DNA of 64,000 nucleotides, taken from Phytomonospora endophytica. GTDB taxonomy: Bacteria > Actinomycetota > Actinomycetes > Mycobacteriales > Micromonosporaceae. Where the stretch lies: positions 1-64,000 of the forward strand of contig NZ_JACHGT010000005.1 of NCBI RefSeq assembly GCF_014202425.1, given 5' to 3'. Both the position numbers and the translations under genes were made by a program. Below are positions 1-8,127 of the stretch, piece after piece. Below the pieces are notes generated by a model. That model ran no database searches, was not told the DNA's origin, and was given only the letters and a program-made list of their open reading frames with translations. The first letter of the stretch is position 1; every line of letters begins with the position of its first letter.

Positions 1-7
1 CCCACTC

Positions 8-93
8 CGGGGCTCCGCCCCCGAGACCCCCGCTGGGGCTTCGCCCCAGACCCCACCAGGGACTCCGTCCCTGGACCCGGGACTCCGTGGGTC
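8..93. repeat. array of 3-4 short hairpins with TCC/TTC loops
   Basis: Three consecutive perfect or near-perfect hairpins are visible: around 8-23 (GGGGC/GCCCC), 33-49 (CTGGGGC/GCCCCAG, loop TTC) and 56-74 (CCAGGGAC/GTCCCTGG, loop TCC). A weaker fourth arm pair (GACCC/GGGTC) lies to about 93. They are joined by short GACCC-type linkers. This looks like a dispersed intergenic palindromic element of GC-rich actinobacteria. No coding signal was found here. Confidence 0.7.
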
Positions 94-230
94 TCACCGT
101 CCGTGCGATCCCTCACTGCCTCGCGTGGACGCACGACACCGTGAGGGGCGAGCGCGAGCGGCGAACTGGGGGAGGTGCTTGGTCTTCGGTGGGGAGGCTC
201 GTGACTCGCGCACTCCAGGGGGTGGATTCG

Positions 231-740
231 CGCGTGCTCGCTTCGCTCGCCGCGCCACCCACGCCGCTCACGCCGCTCACGCCTGCCTCACCACCCCGTC
301 CCACGCAGCTCGCACGCTCTCACCCCCGCCCGCGCGTGCTCGCTTCGCTCGCCGCGCCACCACTCACCACCACGGAGCCTGCTCGCACCCACTCGCTCAC
401 GTGCTCGCTTCGCTCGCCGCGCCCCACCAGCCCTACGAGTCCACACGTCCCACTCCGCCCCCACACCTTCGCTTCGCTCGTGCTTGCCTCCCGCGTCTTC
501 GCTTCGCTCGCGCTCGCCTCCCGCGTCTTCGCTTCGCTCGCGCTCGCCTCCCGCGGCTTCGCTCGCGCTCGCCTCCCGCGGCTTCGCTCGCGCTCGCCCC
601 CCACGGCTTCGCTCGCGCTCGCCTCCCGCGGCTTCGCTCGCGCTCGCCCCCCCACGGCTTCGCTTCGCTCGTGCTTGCCTCCCGCGTCTTCGCTTCGCTC
701 GCGCTCGCCCCCACGCCTTCGCTTCGCTCGCCCTCACCCC
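231..740. repeat. tandem GCTTCGCTCG-type repeats, two unit families
   Basis: About 28-bp copies beginning CGCGTGCTCGCTTCGCTCGC occur near 231, 334 and 398. From about 467 to 740 there are roughly ten tandem units of 25-30 bp built on CTTCGCTCGCGCTCGCC, varying by a 5-bp CTTCG insertion and by the tail CCCGCGG, CCCGCGT or CCCACGG. All six frames are open only because stops are absent from such sequence, and the encoded residues are Arg/Ser/Ala/Pro repeats, so I see no gene between 1 and 848. The block lies immediately upstream of gatC. Confidence 0.75.
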
Positions 741-848
741 CCGCTCGCCCTCACCCCACCCACCCCCCTCTCGCCCCCACCCCCACCCCCACCGTCCCCT
801 CCCCATAAACTCACCCCAACCGCAAACCATCACCCAAGGGGACCACCG

Positions 849-1148
849 ATGTCTGCCATCTCCCGTGACGAGGTAGCGCACTTGGCGCGGCTCGCGCGGC
901 TTGCCGTGACCGAGGACGAGCTCGACCGGTTCGCCGGGCAGCTGGACGGCATCCTGCAGTCCGTGGCTCGGATCGGTGAGGTGGCCGCCGATGATATTCC
1001 GCCCACCTCGCATTCGGTGCCGTTGACGAACGTGCTTCGGGCCGATGAGCCGGAGCCTTCGTTGGGGCGTGACGCCGTGCTCGCGGCCGCGCCGGATTCC
1101 GCCGAGGACCGTTTCCGGGTGCCGCGCATCCTGGACGAGGAGGAGTAG
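849..1148 (+). CDS. gatC: Asp/Glu-tRNA amidotransferase subunit C
   Basis: This is the small GatC subunit of the GatCAB complex, which converts Glu-tRNA(Gln) (and Asp-tRNA(Asn)) to the amide form. The 99 residues match the family length. They begin with the usual helical segment ([17 protein letters not shown], a helix that packs on GatA) and end with the conserved FRVPRIL motif. The reading frame is open far upstream through repeat sequence. ATG 849 is chosen because AAGGGGA lies 6 nt before it and protein-like composition starts there. gatA follows after 6 nt, so the two are probably one transcript. gatB is separate, 7 kb downstream. Confidence 0.96.
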   Translation: MSAISRDEVAHLARLARLAVTEDELDRFAGQLDGILQSVARIGEVAADDIPPTSHSVPLTNVLRADEPEPSLGRDAVLAAAPDSAEDRFRVPRILDEEE

Positions 1149-1154
1149 CACCCG

Positions 1155-2633
1155 ATGAGTGATGTGACGAAGCTGAGCGCGAGTGAGATCGCCGCGCTGA
1201 TCGCCGACGGGAGCGTTTCGGCGGTCGAGGTCGCCGATCGGTACCTCGACAAGATCGCCGCCGAAGACGGTGACGTCCACGCGTTCCTGCACATCGACGC
1301 CGACGGTGCCCGTGCGGCGGCCGCCGCGGTCGATGCGGCGCGGGCGGCGGGCGAGGAGCTCGGTCCGCTGGCGGGCGTGCCCGTCGCGGTGAAGGACGTC
1401 ATGGCGACGAAGGGCGTGCCGACGACGGCCGCCTCGAAGATCCTCGAAGGGTGGCTTCCGCCCTACGACGCGACCGTCGTCGAGCGGCTCAAGGCCGCCG
1501 GGACGGTCATCCTCGGCAAGACGAACATGGACGAGTTCGCCATGGGCTCGTCGACCGAGTACTCCGCCTACGGCCCCACGCGCAACCCCTGGGACCTCGA
1601 CCGCATCCCCGGCGGCTCGTCGGGTGGCAGCGCGGCGGCGGTCGCGGCGGGGCTGGCGCCCCTGTCCATCGGCACCGACACCGGCGGCTCGATCCGTCAG
1701 CCGGGCGCGGTGACCGGCACGGTCGGGTCGAAGCCGACCTACGGCGGCACCAGCCGCTACGGCCTCATCGCCTTCTCGTCCTCGCTGGACACGCCCGGCC
1801 CGTTCGCCCGCAACGTCCTCGACGCGGCGCTGCTGCACGAGGTCATCGCCGGGCACGACCGCCGCGACTCGACCTCGATCCCGCAGCCGGTCCCGCCGGT
1901 CGTCGAGGCGGCCCGGGAGGGCGCCCGCGGTGACCTGTCGGGCATGCGCATCGGCGTCGTCCGCGAGTTCGGCACGACCGAGGGCGCCGAGCCCGGCGTC
2001 ATCGCGGCCTACCAGTCGGGCGTCGACGCGCTGGTGAAGCTGGGCGCGGAGGTCGTCGAGGTCTCCTGCCCGCACTTCTCCTACGCGCTGCCGGCCTACT
2101 ACCTGATCTCCCCGAGCGAGTGTTCCTCGAACCTCGCGCGTTTCGACGGTGTCCGCTATGGTCTGCGCGTCGGCGACGACGGCCAGCGCTCCCTCGAAGA
2201 GGTCATGGCCCTCACCCGTGAGGCCGGTTTCGGCGCCGAGGTCAAGCGCCGGATCATCCTGGGCACCTACGCCCTGTCGTCGGGTTACGTCGACGAGTAC
2301 TACGGTCAGGCGCAGAAGGTCCGCACGCTCATCAACCGCGACTTCACCGCGGCCTTCGAGCAGGTCGACGCCCTGGTCTCGCCGACGACGCCGTTCGTCG
2401 CGTTCCCCTTCGGCTCGCGCACCGGCGACCCGGTGCAGATGTACCTGGCCGACCTGTACACGATCCCGTCGAACCTCTACGGCGGCCCGGCCATCTCCGT
2501 CCCCTGTGGACTGTCGGAGGGCCTGCCGGTCGGTATGCAGGTCATGGCCCCGACGATGCGCGACGACGTGATGTACAAGGTCGCCGCCGCGTTCGAGACG
2601 ACTCAGGCCGCGCTGGTCGCGCCCGCTCGCTGA
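1155..2633 (+). CDS. gatA: Asp/Glu-tRNA amidotransferase subunit A (amidase)
   Basis: GatA is the glutaminase/amidase subunit, which releases ammonia from glutamine for transfer by GatB. The 492-aa length is typical. The amidase-signature triad is visible: Lys in VAVKDV (about residue 80), the cis-Ser in GGSSGGS (about 153) and the nucleophile Ser in [11 protein letters not shown] (about 173-183). The C-terminal half has the [10 protein letters not shown] and GLPVGMQ motifs usual in GatA. It starts 6 nt after gatC and is followed by a strong hairpin terminator, so gatC-gatA form a two-gene unit. Confidence 0.97.
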   Translation: MSDVTKLSASEIAALIADGSVSAVEVADRYLDKIAAEDGDVHAFLHIDADGARAAAAAVDAARAAGEELGPLAGVPVAVKDVMATKGVPTTAASKILEGWLPPYDATVVERLKAAGTVILGKTNMDEFAMGSSTEYSAYGPTRNPWDLDRIPGGSSGGSAAAVAAGLAPLSIGTDTGGSIRQPGAVTGTVGSKPTYGGTSRYGLIAFSSSLDTPGPFARNVLDAALLHEVIAGHDRRDSTSIPQPVPPVVEAAREGARGDLSGMRIGVVREFGTTEGAEPGVIAAYQSGVDALVKLGAEVVEVSCPHFSYALPAYYLISPSECSSNLARFDGVRYGLRVGDDGQRSLEEVMALTREAGFGAEVKRRIILGTYALSSGYVDEYYGQAQKVRTLINRDFTAAFEQVDALVSPTTPFVAFPFGSRTGDPVQMYLADLYTIPSNLYGGPAISVPCGLSEGLPVGMQVMAPTMRDDVMYKVAAAFETTQAALVAPAR

Positions 2634-2650
2634 GCCGGTGTGAACTCGCG

Positions 2651-2682
2651 AAGCCGCCCGGGCGCACGCCCGGGCGGCTTTT
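2651..2682 (+). terminator. intrinsic terminator after gatA
   Basis: A 14-bp perfect stem begins AAGCCGCCCGGGCG, has a very short CA loop (effectively four bases) and ends in CTT followed by further Ts. It lies 17 bp after the gatA stop. Confidence 0.85.
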
Positions 2683-2713
2683 CTGTCGCATTGATCGGCT
2701 AACCTCGCCGACC

Positions 2714-3610
2714 ATGTCGGATGAATCGCCCGCCGCCCCGGACCGCTCGTCGTTCACCCCCGCGGACTGGGAGGCCTTCGAGGAGGCCGTCCGCTCGACC
2801 CTGTACGCCTACGGCGCCGAGGAGCAGTCCATCGACGGGGGTGTCGAACTCGCCTCGGGCCAGCCCGTCGACATCCACTACTTCGACCTGGGCGGTCTCG
2901 CCGACCGGCTCGCCGGCACCCCTCGCGAGGAGTGGCCGGGCGTCTGCGACAGCGAGATCAGCCTGCTGGTCAACAACGACCCGCAGCGCGAGTGGATGAT
3001 CGAGGCCGGGTTCGCCGGGGCCGCCGAGACGATCGAACCGTGGCTCCAGACCAAGCCGCACGAGATGTTCATCCCCAGGGAGGGCTACGACCTTCATCCC
3101 GACGACCCCTACTCCGTTCCCTTCGCCGAGAACCTCCACGTCGGTTTCACCGTCCTCGCCCCGGAGAACGACGTCACCGACCAGCTGCGCACCTGGGTGT
3201 CGAACGCCGTCGTCGAGGCCTGGGGCGTCTCGGCCGAAGAGCTGCTGGAGGCGGTTCGCGCGCGGTTGCGGCGGCAGGACCCGCCGATCTGGCACAAGCG
3301 CGAGTTGACCGCCCGCGACCGCGACGGCGTCAAGCGCCCGGCCCGCGCGCTGGTCGCCGAGGCCCGCGACCAGGACGAGGACGAGGGCACCCCCGCGTCG
3401 GGCTGGATCCTGCTCCTCGACGAGATCCTGCCCCCGGGCGTTCCCGACACGCTGGCGGTCGGCATCCCGCTCATCGACGAGCTGTTCATCGCCCCCGAAA
3501 TGGTCGTCGCGCAACGCGCCTACAAACATCACCTGCACGGCAGGCACGGCGAGCGCGAGCCCGTCTCGCCGCTGGCCTATCCGCTCAGCGCAGTCCTTCG
3601 CGGAGTCTGA
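2714..3610 (+). CDS. uncharacterised protein, 298 aa
   Basis: I do not recognise this family. The 298-residue protein is acidic and hydrophilic. It has no signal peptide, membrane segment or familiar motif, and many Trp/Pro/Asp residues. One feature is a short WPGVCDSEISLLVNNDP stretch near residue 75. ATG 2714 follows the gatA terminator directly, and normal coding composition starts at once. Its 3' end overlaps the convergent NADAR gene by 26 bp, which suggests the stop positions are real but tightly packed. It is probably a cytosolic protein, and no role is inferred. Confidence 0.75.
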   Translation: MSDESPAAPDRSSFTPADWEAFEEAVRSTLYAYGAEEQSIDGGVELASGQPVDIHYFDLGGLADRLAGTPREEWPGVCDSEISLLVNNDPQREWMIEAGFAGAAETIEPWLQTKPHEMFIPREGYDLHPDDPYSVPFAENLHVGFTVLAPENDVTDQLRTWVSNAVVEAWGVSAEELLEAVRARLRRQDPPIWHKRELTARDRDGVKRPARALVAEARDQDEDEGTPASGWILLLDEILPPGVPDTLAVGIPLIDELFIAPEMVVAQRAYKHHLHGRHGEREPVSPLAYPLSAVLRGV

Positions 3611-4655
3611 GCTCGGCTCGAAGGAGCTCGTGGAGGCGGCCGATCCAGTTGGTGCCCTCCGAGGTCCAGTGGGCGCCTTCGAGGCCGTGGTGGACGATGC
3701 GCGCGTCGCCGGTCGCGCGCAGGATCTCGGCGAGCGCCGGGTGCGTGTTGAATTTCGCGCGGAGCAGTTCGGCCATGACGGCCAGTCGTGCCTCGGGCCA
3801 TCCGGGGCGCAGCGGGGCGTGTTTGGCGAGCCGGTGCGCGTCGTAGCCCTTCTCGGCGGCGGCGATGCGGTCGTGGGCGGCGGGGTCGGGGGTGGACAGG
3901 GCCCAGTAGGCGTGGGCGACGCTGCGGTAGTCGCGGCCGCGGTAGTGGATCGGTGCGGGGTGGTCGATCTGGAGGGCCCAGGTCGCCGCCTCGCCGGTTC
4001 CGATGGGTGCGGAGGCGGGTTCTCTCGGCCCGTCGGCGGGTGTGTCCCGCTGCGATGCCCGGTGTCCGGCGGCCTGTTCGGCGAAGGACTTCCTGGCCTT
4101 GTCCCTGCGTTCGCCGGTGATGAGGCTGCGCGTTCCGTCGCATTCGGCCTCCTCTCCGACCGGGGTGATGGCCGAGAGGTAGTGCCAGAGCCGGGCGCCG
4201 AAGTACCGGCGCCTGTGTTCGGGTACGGCGAGGAACGCCTCGCGCAGGGCGAGGCGTTCGGCTTCGCCCGGGTCGGCGGCCCACGCGTGGGCCGCGGCTT
4301 CGCAGCGTTCGCGGGAGCCGGGCCGCCCGTTGAGGCGGTCGATCTCGTCGGCGATCTCGGCGAGCAGGGTCGCGGGTGTCACGACGGCGCGCGTCTCGCC
4401 GCATGTCCAGGTCGCGAGGTGGTGGATCGACACCGTGGAGCCCGGGGGAGGGGCGATGGCGACGCGGCCGGATTCCAGTGCGGCGGCCAGGCCGTCGAGG
4501 TCGAGGTGCGCCGACTGGCAGTCGATGACGCCGTCGGCGTAGATCGTGAGGTCGGTGAGGAGGTGGGCGCCACCGTTGTCGACGAACACCGGACGCCGGG
4601 TGCCTTCGATCCGGACGCCGTCGACGGTCCGCCAGGTGCGCTTGTCCGACGTCAT
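3585..4655 (-). CDS. NADAR-domain protein with extra N-terminal region
   Basis: The 356-aa protein has a C-terminal NADAR domain (about residues 230-350). Its family signatures are YRSVAHAYWA, AAEKGYDAHRLAKHA, MAELLRAKFNTHPAL, LRATGDARIVHH and GTNWIGRLHELLR. NADAR proteins act on ADP-ribose or N-glycosidic linkages; some members have been reported to reverse guanine ADP-ribosylation, the damage left by DarT2-type toxins. The N-terminal 100 residues (VDGVRIEGTRRPVFVDNGG onward) form a separate small domain I do not recognise, followed by a helical linker. ATG 4655 lies 5 nt after the stop of the dienelactone hydrolase gene, so the two are probably co-transcribed. No DarT-like toxin gene is nearby, so the substrate is unknown. 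Confidence 0.82.
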   Translation of the reverse strand: MTSDKRTWRTVDGVRIEGTRRPVFVDNGGAHLLTDLTIYADGVIDCQSAHLDLDGLAAALESGRVAIAPPPGSTVSIHHLATWTCGETRAVVTPATLLAEIADEIDRLNGRPGSRERCEAAAHAWAADPGEAERLALREAFLAVPEHRRRYFGARLWHYLSAITPVGEEAECDGTRSLITGERRDKARKSFAEQAAGHRASQRDTPADGPREPASAPIGTGEAATWALQIDHPAPIHYRGRDYRSVAHAYWALSTPDPAAHDRIAAAEKGYDAHRLAKHAPLRPGWPEARLAVMAELLRAKFNTHPALAEILRATGDARIVHHGLEGAHWTSEGTNWIGRLHELLRAELRLREGLR

Positions 4656-4660
4656 CGCGT

Positions 4661-5380
4661 TCAGCCCAGGCGCTTGCGCAGGGTGTCGGTCATGCGCTGC
4701 CACGCGTCGTGGGCGATGGCCTCGTCCCATTCGGGGCGCTCGGCGCACATGAAACCGTGCTTGATCCCGGCGTAGCGGACGCGCTCGTGGGAGACGCCGT
4801 AGTTGGTCAGGCGCCGCCCGATGCGCTCCCACTCGTCGTCGCCGATGAGGTGGTCCTCGGCGCCGGCGAGCAGCAGGACGGGCGTGCCGAGGGCGGCGAT
4901 GGAGGCGGCCTCGGCCAACGGCGGTGCGGGCTCGGCGAGGGGGACGCCGCCGTCGATGGTCCAGCCGCCGTAGAAGTCGACGGCGAGGGCGTAGGGCGCT
5001 TCCGTGGCCGCGAGGAGGGCGATGTGCCCGCCGAGGCTGAAACCGACGATGGCCGGAACCGTGTCGCCGGCGAGCGTGCGCGCGGCGGCGAGGTCGGCGA
5101 GGACGCCGTCGCGGTCGAGGCGGCGCATGTGGGCCATGGCCTCGGTGCGGCCGGCGTCGTCGTAGCCGAATTCGAGTCGCGTCCCGTCGCGCCAGTAGAA
5201 GTCCGGGGCGACGGCGGTGAAGCCTTCGCGGGCGAGGCCATCGCACATGTCCCGGACATGCCCGCTCACGCCGAAGATCTCGGCCGCGACCAGGACCGTC
5301 CCGCGCGACTCGGCGGGCGTGGCGACGTAGGCCGAGCGGCCTTCGCCGAGTGCGGTCCAGGCGGTGGTGAACTCCTGCAT
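4661..5380 (-). CDS. dienelactone hydrolase family protein (alpha/beta hydrolase)
   Basis: This 239-aa alpha/beta hydrolase is of the dienelactone-hydrolase type. The nucleophile elbow reads GFSLGG (about residue 110), with Ser where classical dienelactone hydrolases have Cys. A candidate acid lies in GAEDHLIGDD (about 172) and the catalytic His in IKHGF (about 206). A Ser nucleophile points to general esterase or hydrolase activity rather than true dienelactone cleavage. ATG 5380 is preferred over GTG 5398 because GAGGAG sits just upstream of it, inside the longer frame. It lies directly upstream of the NADAR gene on the same strand. Confidence 0.85.
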   Translation of the reverse strand: MQEFTTAWTALGEGRSAYVATPAESRGTVLVAAEIFGVSGHVRDMCDGLAREGFTAVAPDFYWRDGTRLEFGYDDAGRTEAMAHMRRLDRDGVLADLAAARTLAGDTVPAIVGFSLGGHIALLAATEAPYALAVDFYGGWTIDGGVPLAEPAPPLAEAASIAALGTPVLLLAGAEDHLIGDDEWERIGRRLTNYGVSHERVRYAGIKHGFMCAERPEWDEAIAHDAWQRMTDTLRKRLG

Positions 5381-5469
5381 GTCGTCTCCTCGGGACACGG
5401 ATGGGAGGAAACGGTAACCCGCGACGCGCGCGGGAGGTGACGGGTGGGAGGTGAACGGAGATCACACTC

Positions 5470-5509
5470 GGGGCGGGGCGGGGCGGGGCGGGGCGGGGCG
5501 GGGCGGGGC
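5470..5509. repeat. (GGGGC)8 microsatellite, G-quadruplex capable
   Basis: Eight perfect consecutive GGGGC units are followed by one GAGGC. The tract lies between two minus-strand genes, 60 bp past the stop of the ABC exporter and 90 bp before the hydrolase start. Eight G4 runs with one-base loops would readily fold as a G-quadruplex on the + strand; on the minus-strand transcript it would read as a C-rich tract. Confidence 0.9.
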
Positions 5510-5568
5510 GAGGCGTCGCGGTCCGCGTGACGTTCGGGCGTCTCAGCGGACGGCGGGCCGCCGCGGGC

Positions 5569-7386
5569 TCAGCCCGCGACCGGCTCCTCCACGTCACCGG
5601 CCCAGTCCTCGATCGCGTCCTGCGCCAGCAGGTCGGCGTACTTCCCGCCCAGCGCGACCAGTTCGGCGTGCGTCCCGCGCTCGGCGACACGGCCGCCGTC
5701 GAGGACGACGATCTGGTCGGCGTCGCGGATCGTGGACAGCCGGTGCGCGATCGCGATCGTCGTCCGGCCCTCGGCGAGGGCGTCCAGGGCGGCCTGGACC
5801 TCCTGCTCGGTCCGGGTGTCGAGCGCGCTCGTCGCCTCGTCCAGCACCAGCACCGGCGGGTTGCGCAGCACCATCCGGGCGATGGCCAGCCGCTGCTTCT
5901 CGCCACCGGAGAAGCGGTAGCCGCGCTCGCCGACGACGGTGTCGTAGCCCTCGGGCAGGGAGGCGATGTGCTCGTGGATGCGGGCGGCGCGGGCGGCGGT
6001 CTCCAGCTCGGCGTCGGTGGCGTCGGGCTTGGCGAAGCGGAGGTTCTCGGCGACGGTCGCGTGGAACAGGTGGGTCTCCTGGGAGACGACGCCGACGGTG
6101 TCGGTGAGGCTCTCGAAGGACAGGTCGCGGACGTCGACGCCGTCGATGGTGACCGTGCCTTCGGTGACGTCGTAGAGACGGGCCACGAGGTAGCCGAGGG
6201 TGGTCTTGCCCGAGCCGGTGGCGCCGACGACGGCCATGCTCGTGCCGGGCGCGACGGTCAGGTCGATGTCGCGCAGTGTCGGGCTCTCCTCGCGGTAGGC
6301 GAAGCCGACGTGGTCGAAGCGGACCTCGCCGCGCACCTCGCCGAGGGTCTTCGGCGCGGCCTTCTCGGTGATGTCGATGTGCAGGTCGAGGTAGCCGAAG
6401 ATGCGGGTGAACAGGGCCATGGAGCTCTGCAGCTGCACGCCCGCCGACATCAGCGACATCAGCGGCCGGAACATCCGGACCTGGACGGTGGTGAAGGCGA
6501 CGAGGGTACCGATCGAGACCAGCGCGTCCCCGGAGGCGGCGGCCAGTCCGGCGGCGAAGTAGACCAGGGCGGGGATGACCCCGAAGAAGACCTGGATGCT
6601 GGCGAAGCGCCACCGGCCGGCGAGCTGGGTGTTGACCTCCAGCTCGGCGAGGCGGGCCGATTCGCCGGTGAAGCGCCGGACCTGGGCGGGTCCGCGGCCG
6701 AGGGTCTTGCCGAGCAGGATGCCCGAGACCGACATGGACTCCTCGACGAGCGAGGTCACGTCGGCGAGCTGCTCCTGGCGGCGGGCGGCCAGCGCGCGGC
6801 GCTGCTTGCCGACGCTGCGGGCGATCCACACGAACAGCGGGATCGTCGCCAGGCACATCAGGGCCAGGCGCCAGTCGAGCAGGAGCATCGCGGCGACGGC
6901 CGCGATGAGGGTCGTGGTGTCGCCGACGAGGTTGCCGACGGTGTTGGTGACCACCGAGTCGACGCCGCCGATGTCGTTGTTGATGCGCGACTGGACCTCA
7001 CCGGTGCGGGTGCGGGTGAAGAAGCCCAGTGACATCCGCGACAGCCGGTCGTACACGCTGACGCGCAGATCGTGCATGACGCGCTGGCCGACGATGTTGG
7101 CGATCCAGGACTGGAGGACGTTGCCCGCCGCGCCGGCGACGGTGACGATGAGGGTGGCGATGGTGAGCCACGTGAGCAGACGGACGTTCGCCTCGGGGAT
7201 GGCGACGTCGAGGATCTGCTGGAGAAGGAATGGGGAGACCGCGGTGAACGCTGAGGTGACCGCGATGATGAGGAGCATGAGGGCCAGGCGGCCCCGGTAC
7301 GGGATGAACAGCCGCGCTATGCGGCGCAGCTGTCCCGGGCTGCGTGCGGATTTCGCTCCGCTGGGCTTTGTGATGTCTGCTGTCAT
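5569..7386 (-). CDS. ABC exporter, fused TMD-NBD half transporter
   Basis: This is a 605-aa type IV ABC exporter half-transporter (MsbA/multidrug type) that would act as a homodimer in the plasma membrane. Residues 30-330 hold about six membrane segments. The nucleotide-binding domain has Walker A GATGSGKTT (about 386), a Q-loop in VVSQETHLF, the signature FSGGEKQRLAIAR (about 490), Walker B VLVLDEATSALD (about 508) and the H-loop His in AIAHRLST. All catalytic residues are intact. It is divergent from a MarR regulator, with a 13-bp palindrome immediately upstream of its start, so regulated drug or metabolite efflux is the likely role. Confidence 0.93.
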   Translation of the reverse strand: MTADITKPSGAKSARSPGQLRRIARLFIPYRGRLALMLLIIAVTSAFTAVSPFLLQQILDVAIPEANVRLLTWLTIATLIVTVAGAAGNVLQSWIANIVGQRVMHDLRVSVYDRLSRMSLGFFTRTRTGEVQSRINNDIGGVDSVVTNTVGNLVGDTTTLIAAVAAMLLLDWRLALMCLATIPLFVWIARSVGKQRRALAARRQEQLADVTSLVEESMSVSGILLGKTLGRGPAQVRRFTGESARLAELEVNTQLAGRWRFASIQVFFGVIPALVYFAAGLAAASGDALVSIGTLVAFTTVQVRMFRPLMSLMSAGVQLQSSMALFTRIFGYLDLHIDITEKAAPKTLGEVRGEVRFDHVGFAYREESPTLRDIDLTVAPGTSMAVVGATGSGKTTLGYLVARLYDVTEGTVTIDGVDVRDLSFESLTDTVGVVSQETHLFHATVAENLRFAKPDATDAELETAARAARIHEHIASLPEGYDTVVGERGYRFSGGEKQRLAIARMVLRNPPVLVLDEATSALDTRTEQEVQAALDALAEGRTTIAIAHRLSTIRDADQIVVLDGGRVAERGTHAELVALGGKYADLLAQDAIEDWAGDVEEPVAG

Positions 7387-7407
7387 GACTAGGAGCTTAG
7401 CTCTTTA

Positions 7408-7420
7408 CGAGGTAACCTCG
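7408..7420. promoter_or_regulatory. palindrome, candidate MarR operator
   Basis: CGAGGTAACCTCG is a perfect 6-1-6 inverted repeat, 21 bp upstream of the ABC exporter start and about 95 bp upstream of marR. MarR-family repressors usually bind palindromes in such divergent regions, so this is the best operator candidate. The assignment is by position only. Confidence 0.55.
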
Positions 7421-7515
7421 CAATAGGGCGTGGCGTACAACGCACCGGCTGTCACCGTCGGGCCCGCCACCACCCATCCCGTACTCTCGGCCCAGACCCA
7501 CCACAGGAGCCAGCG

Positions 7516-8010
7516 ATGCCGACCACAGACGCAACGCAGCCGCACGTCGAAGAGGACGTGATCGGCGATCTCACCCACCTCTTCTTCCGGCTGGGGCGGC
7601 GGGTCCGGCACCGCGCGAACAAACAGCTGGCGCCGACCGGCATGACCGCCTCCCAGGCACGTGCCCTGCGCATCATCGACTTCCACGGCCCGCTGCGCAT
7701 CGTCGACCTCGCGCGCAAACTCGACATCGGCGCCCGCTCGGCCGGCGACATCGTCGACATGCTCGTCGACGGCGGCTACGTCGAACGCAACCCCGACCCC
7801 GACGACCGCCGCTCCATCCGCGTCTCGGTCAACCCCGAAGGCGCCCGCCGCGCCGACGAACTCCGCCAGCTCCGCCGCGAAGGCGCCGAGGAGATCTTCA
7901 CGACGCTCCCCGACGGCAAGCAGCGTGACCTGCTGGCCCTCCTCACCGAGCTGGAGGCCGCCTCCAGGCAGGAGTGCGCGCCCCAGCAGGGCGAGCAGAA
8001 ACCCGGCTAA
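7516..8010 (+). CDS. MarR-family transcriptional regulator
   Basis: The 164-aa protein has the MarR winged-helix layout. An N-terminal dimer helix is followed by a helix-turn-helix (TASQARALRIIDFHGPLRIVDLARKL, then a recognition helix near RSAGDIVDMLVDGGYV) and the wing RNPDPDDRRSIRVSVNPEG, which carries the conserved DxRS/DRR signature. A C-terminal helical dimerisation region completes it. It is transcribed divergently from the ABC exporter and probably represses it (and itself) until a ligand binds. The C-terminus is Gln/Glu-rich and disordered. The start at ATG 7516 follows CACAGGAG. Confidence 0.9.
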   Translation: MPTTDATQPHVEEDVIGDLTHLFFRLGRRVRHRANKQLAPTGMTASQARALRIIDFHGPLRIVDLARKLDIGARSAGDIVDMLVDGGYVERNPDPDDRRSIRVSVNPEGARRADELRQLRREGAEEIFTTLPDGKQRDLLALLTELEAASRQECAPQQGEQKPG

Positions 8011-8028
8011 TTAGGCTGGGGGCTCCTT

Positions 8029-8057
8029 GTCCTCCCCGCACGCGCGGGGGTGAGCCC
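8029..8057 (+). repeat. solitary type I-E-like CRISPR repeat
   Basis: This 29-nt element starts GTCCT, then CCCCGC, a 4-nt loop ACGC, GCGGGG, and ends GTGAGCCC. That is exactly the 5+6+4+6+8 layout of type I-E CRISPR repeats, and the sequence resembles actinobacterial I-E consensus repeats. No second copy occurs at the expected 61-bp period on either side and no cas gene is in the window. It lies 18 bp after the marR stop, so it could simply be a hairpin at the end of that gene. Confidence 0.5.
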
Positions 8058-8127
8058 CCGGTGGTCTCGCCGCGCGCGCGGGGTCGGCTGGAACCGCGAC
8101 GCGTTGCAACTCACCGGAAGGCCGAAG

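Noticed and set aside
87-848. Long open frame running into gatC
   Set aside because: It is translated repeat sequence rich in Arg/Ser/Pro. A proper Shine-Dalgarno and the normal GatC N-terminus occur at 849.
8029-8127. CRISPR array at the marR-gatB gap
   Set aside because: Only one unit fits the layout. The following GC-rich stretch at 8061-8091 does not match it well and there is no spacer spacing, so no array is claimed.
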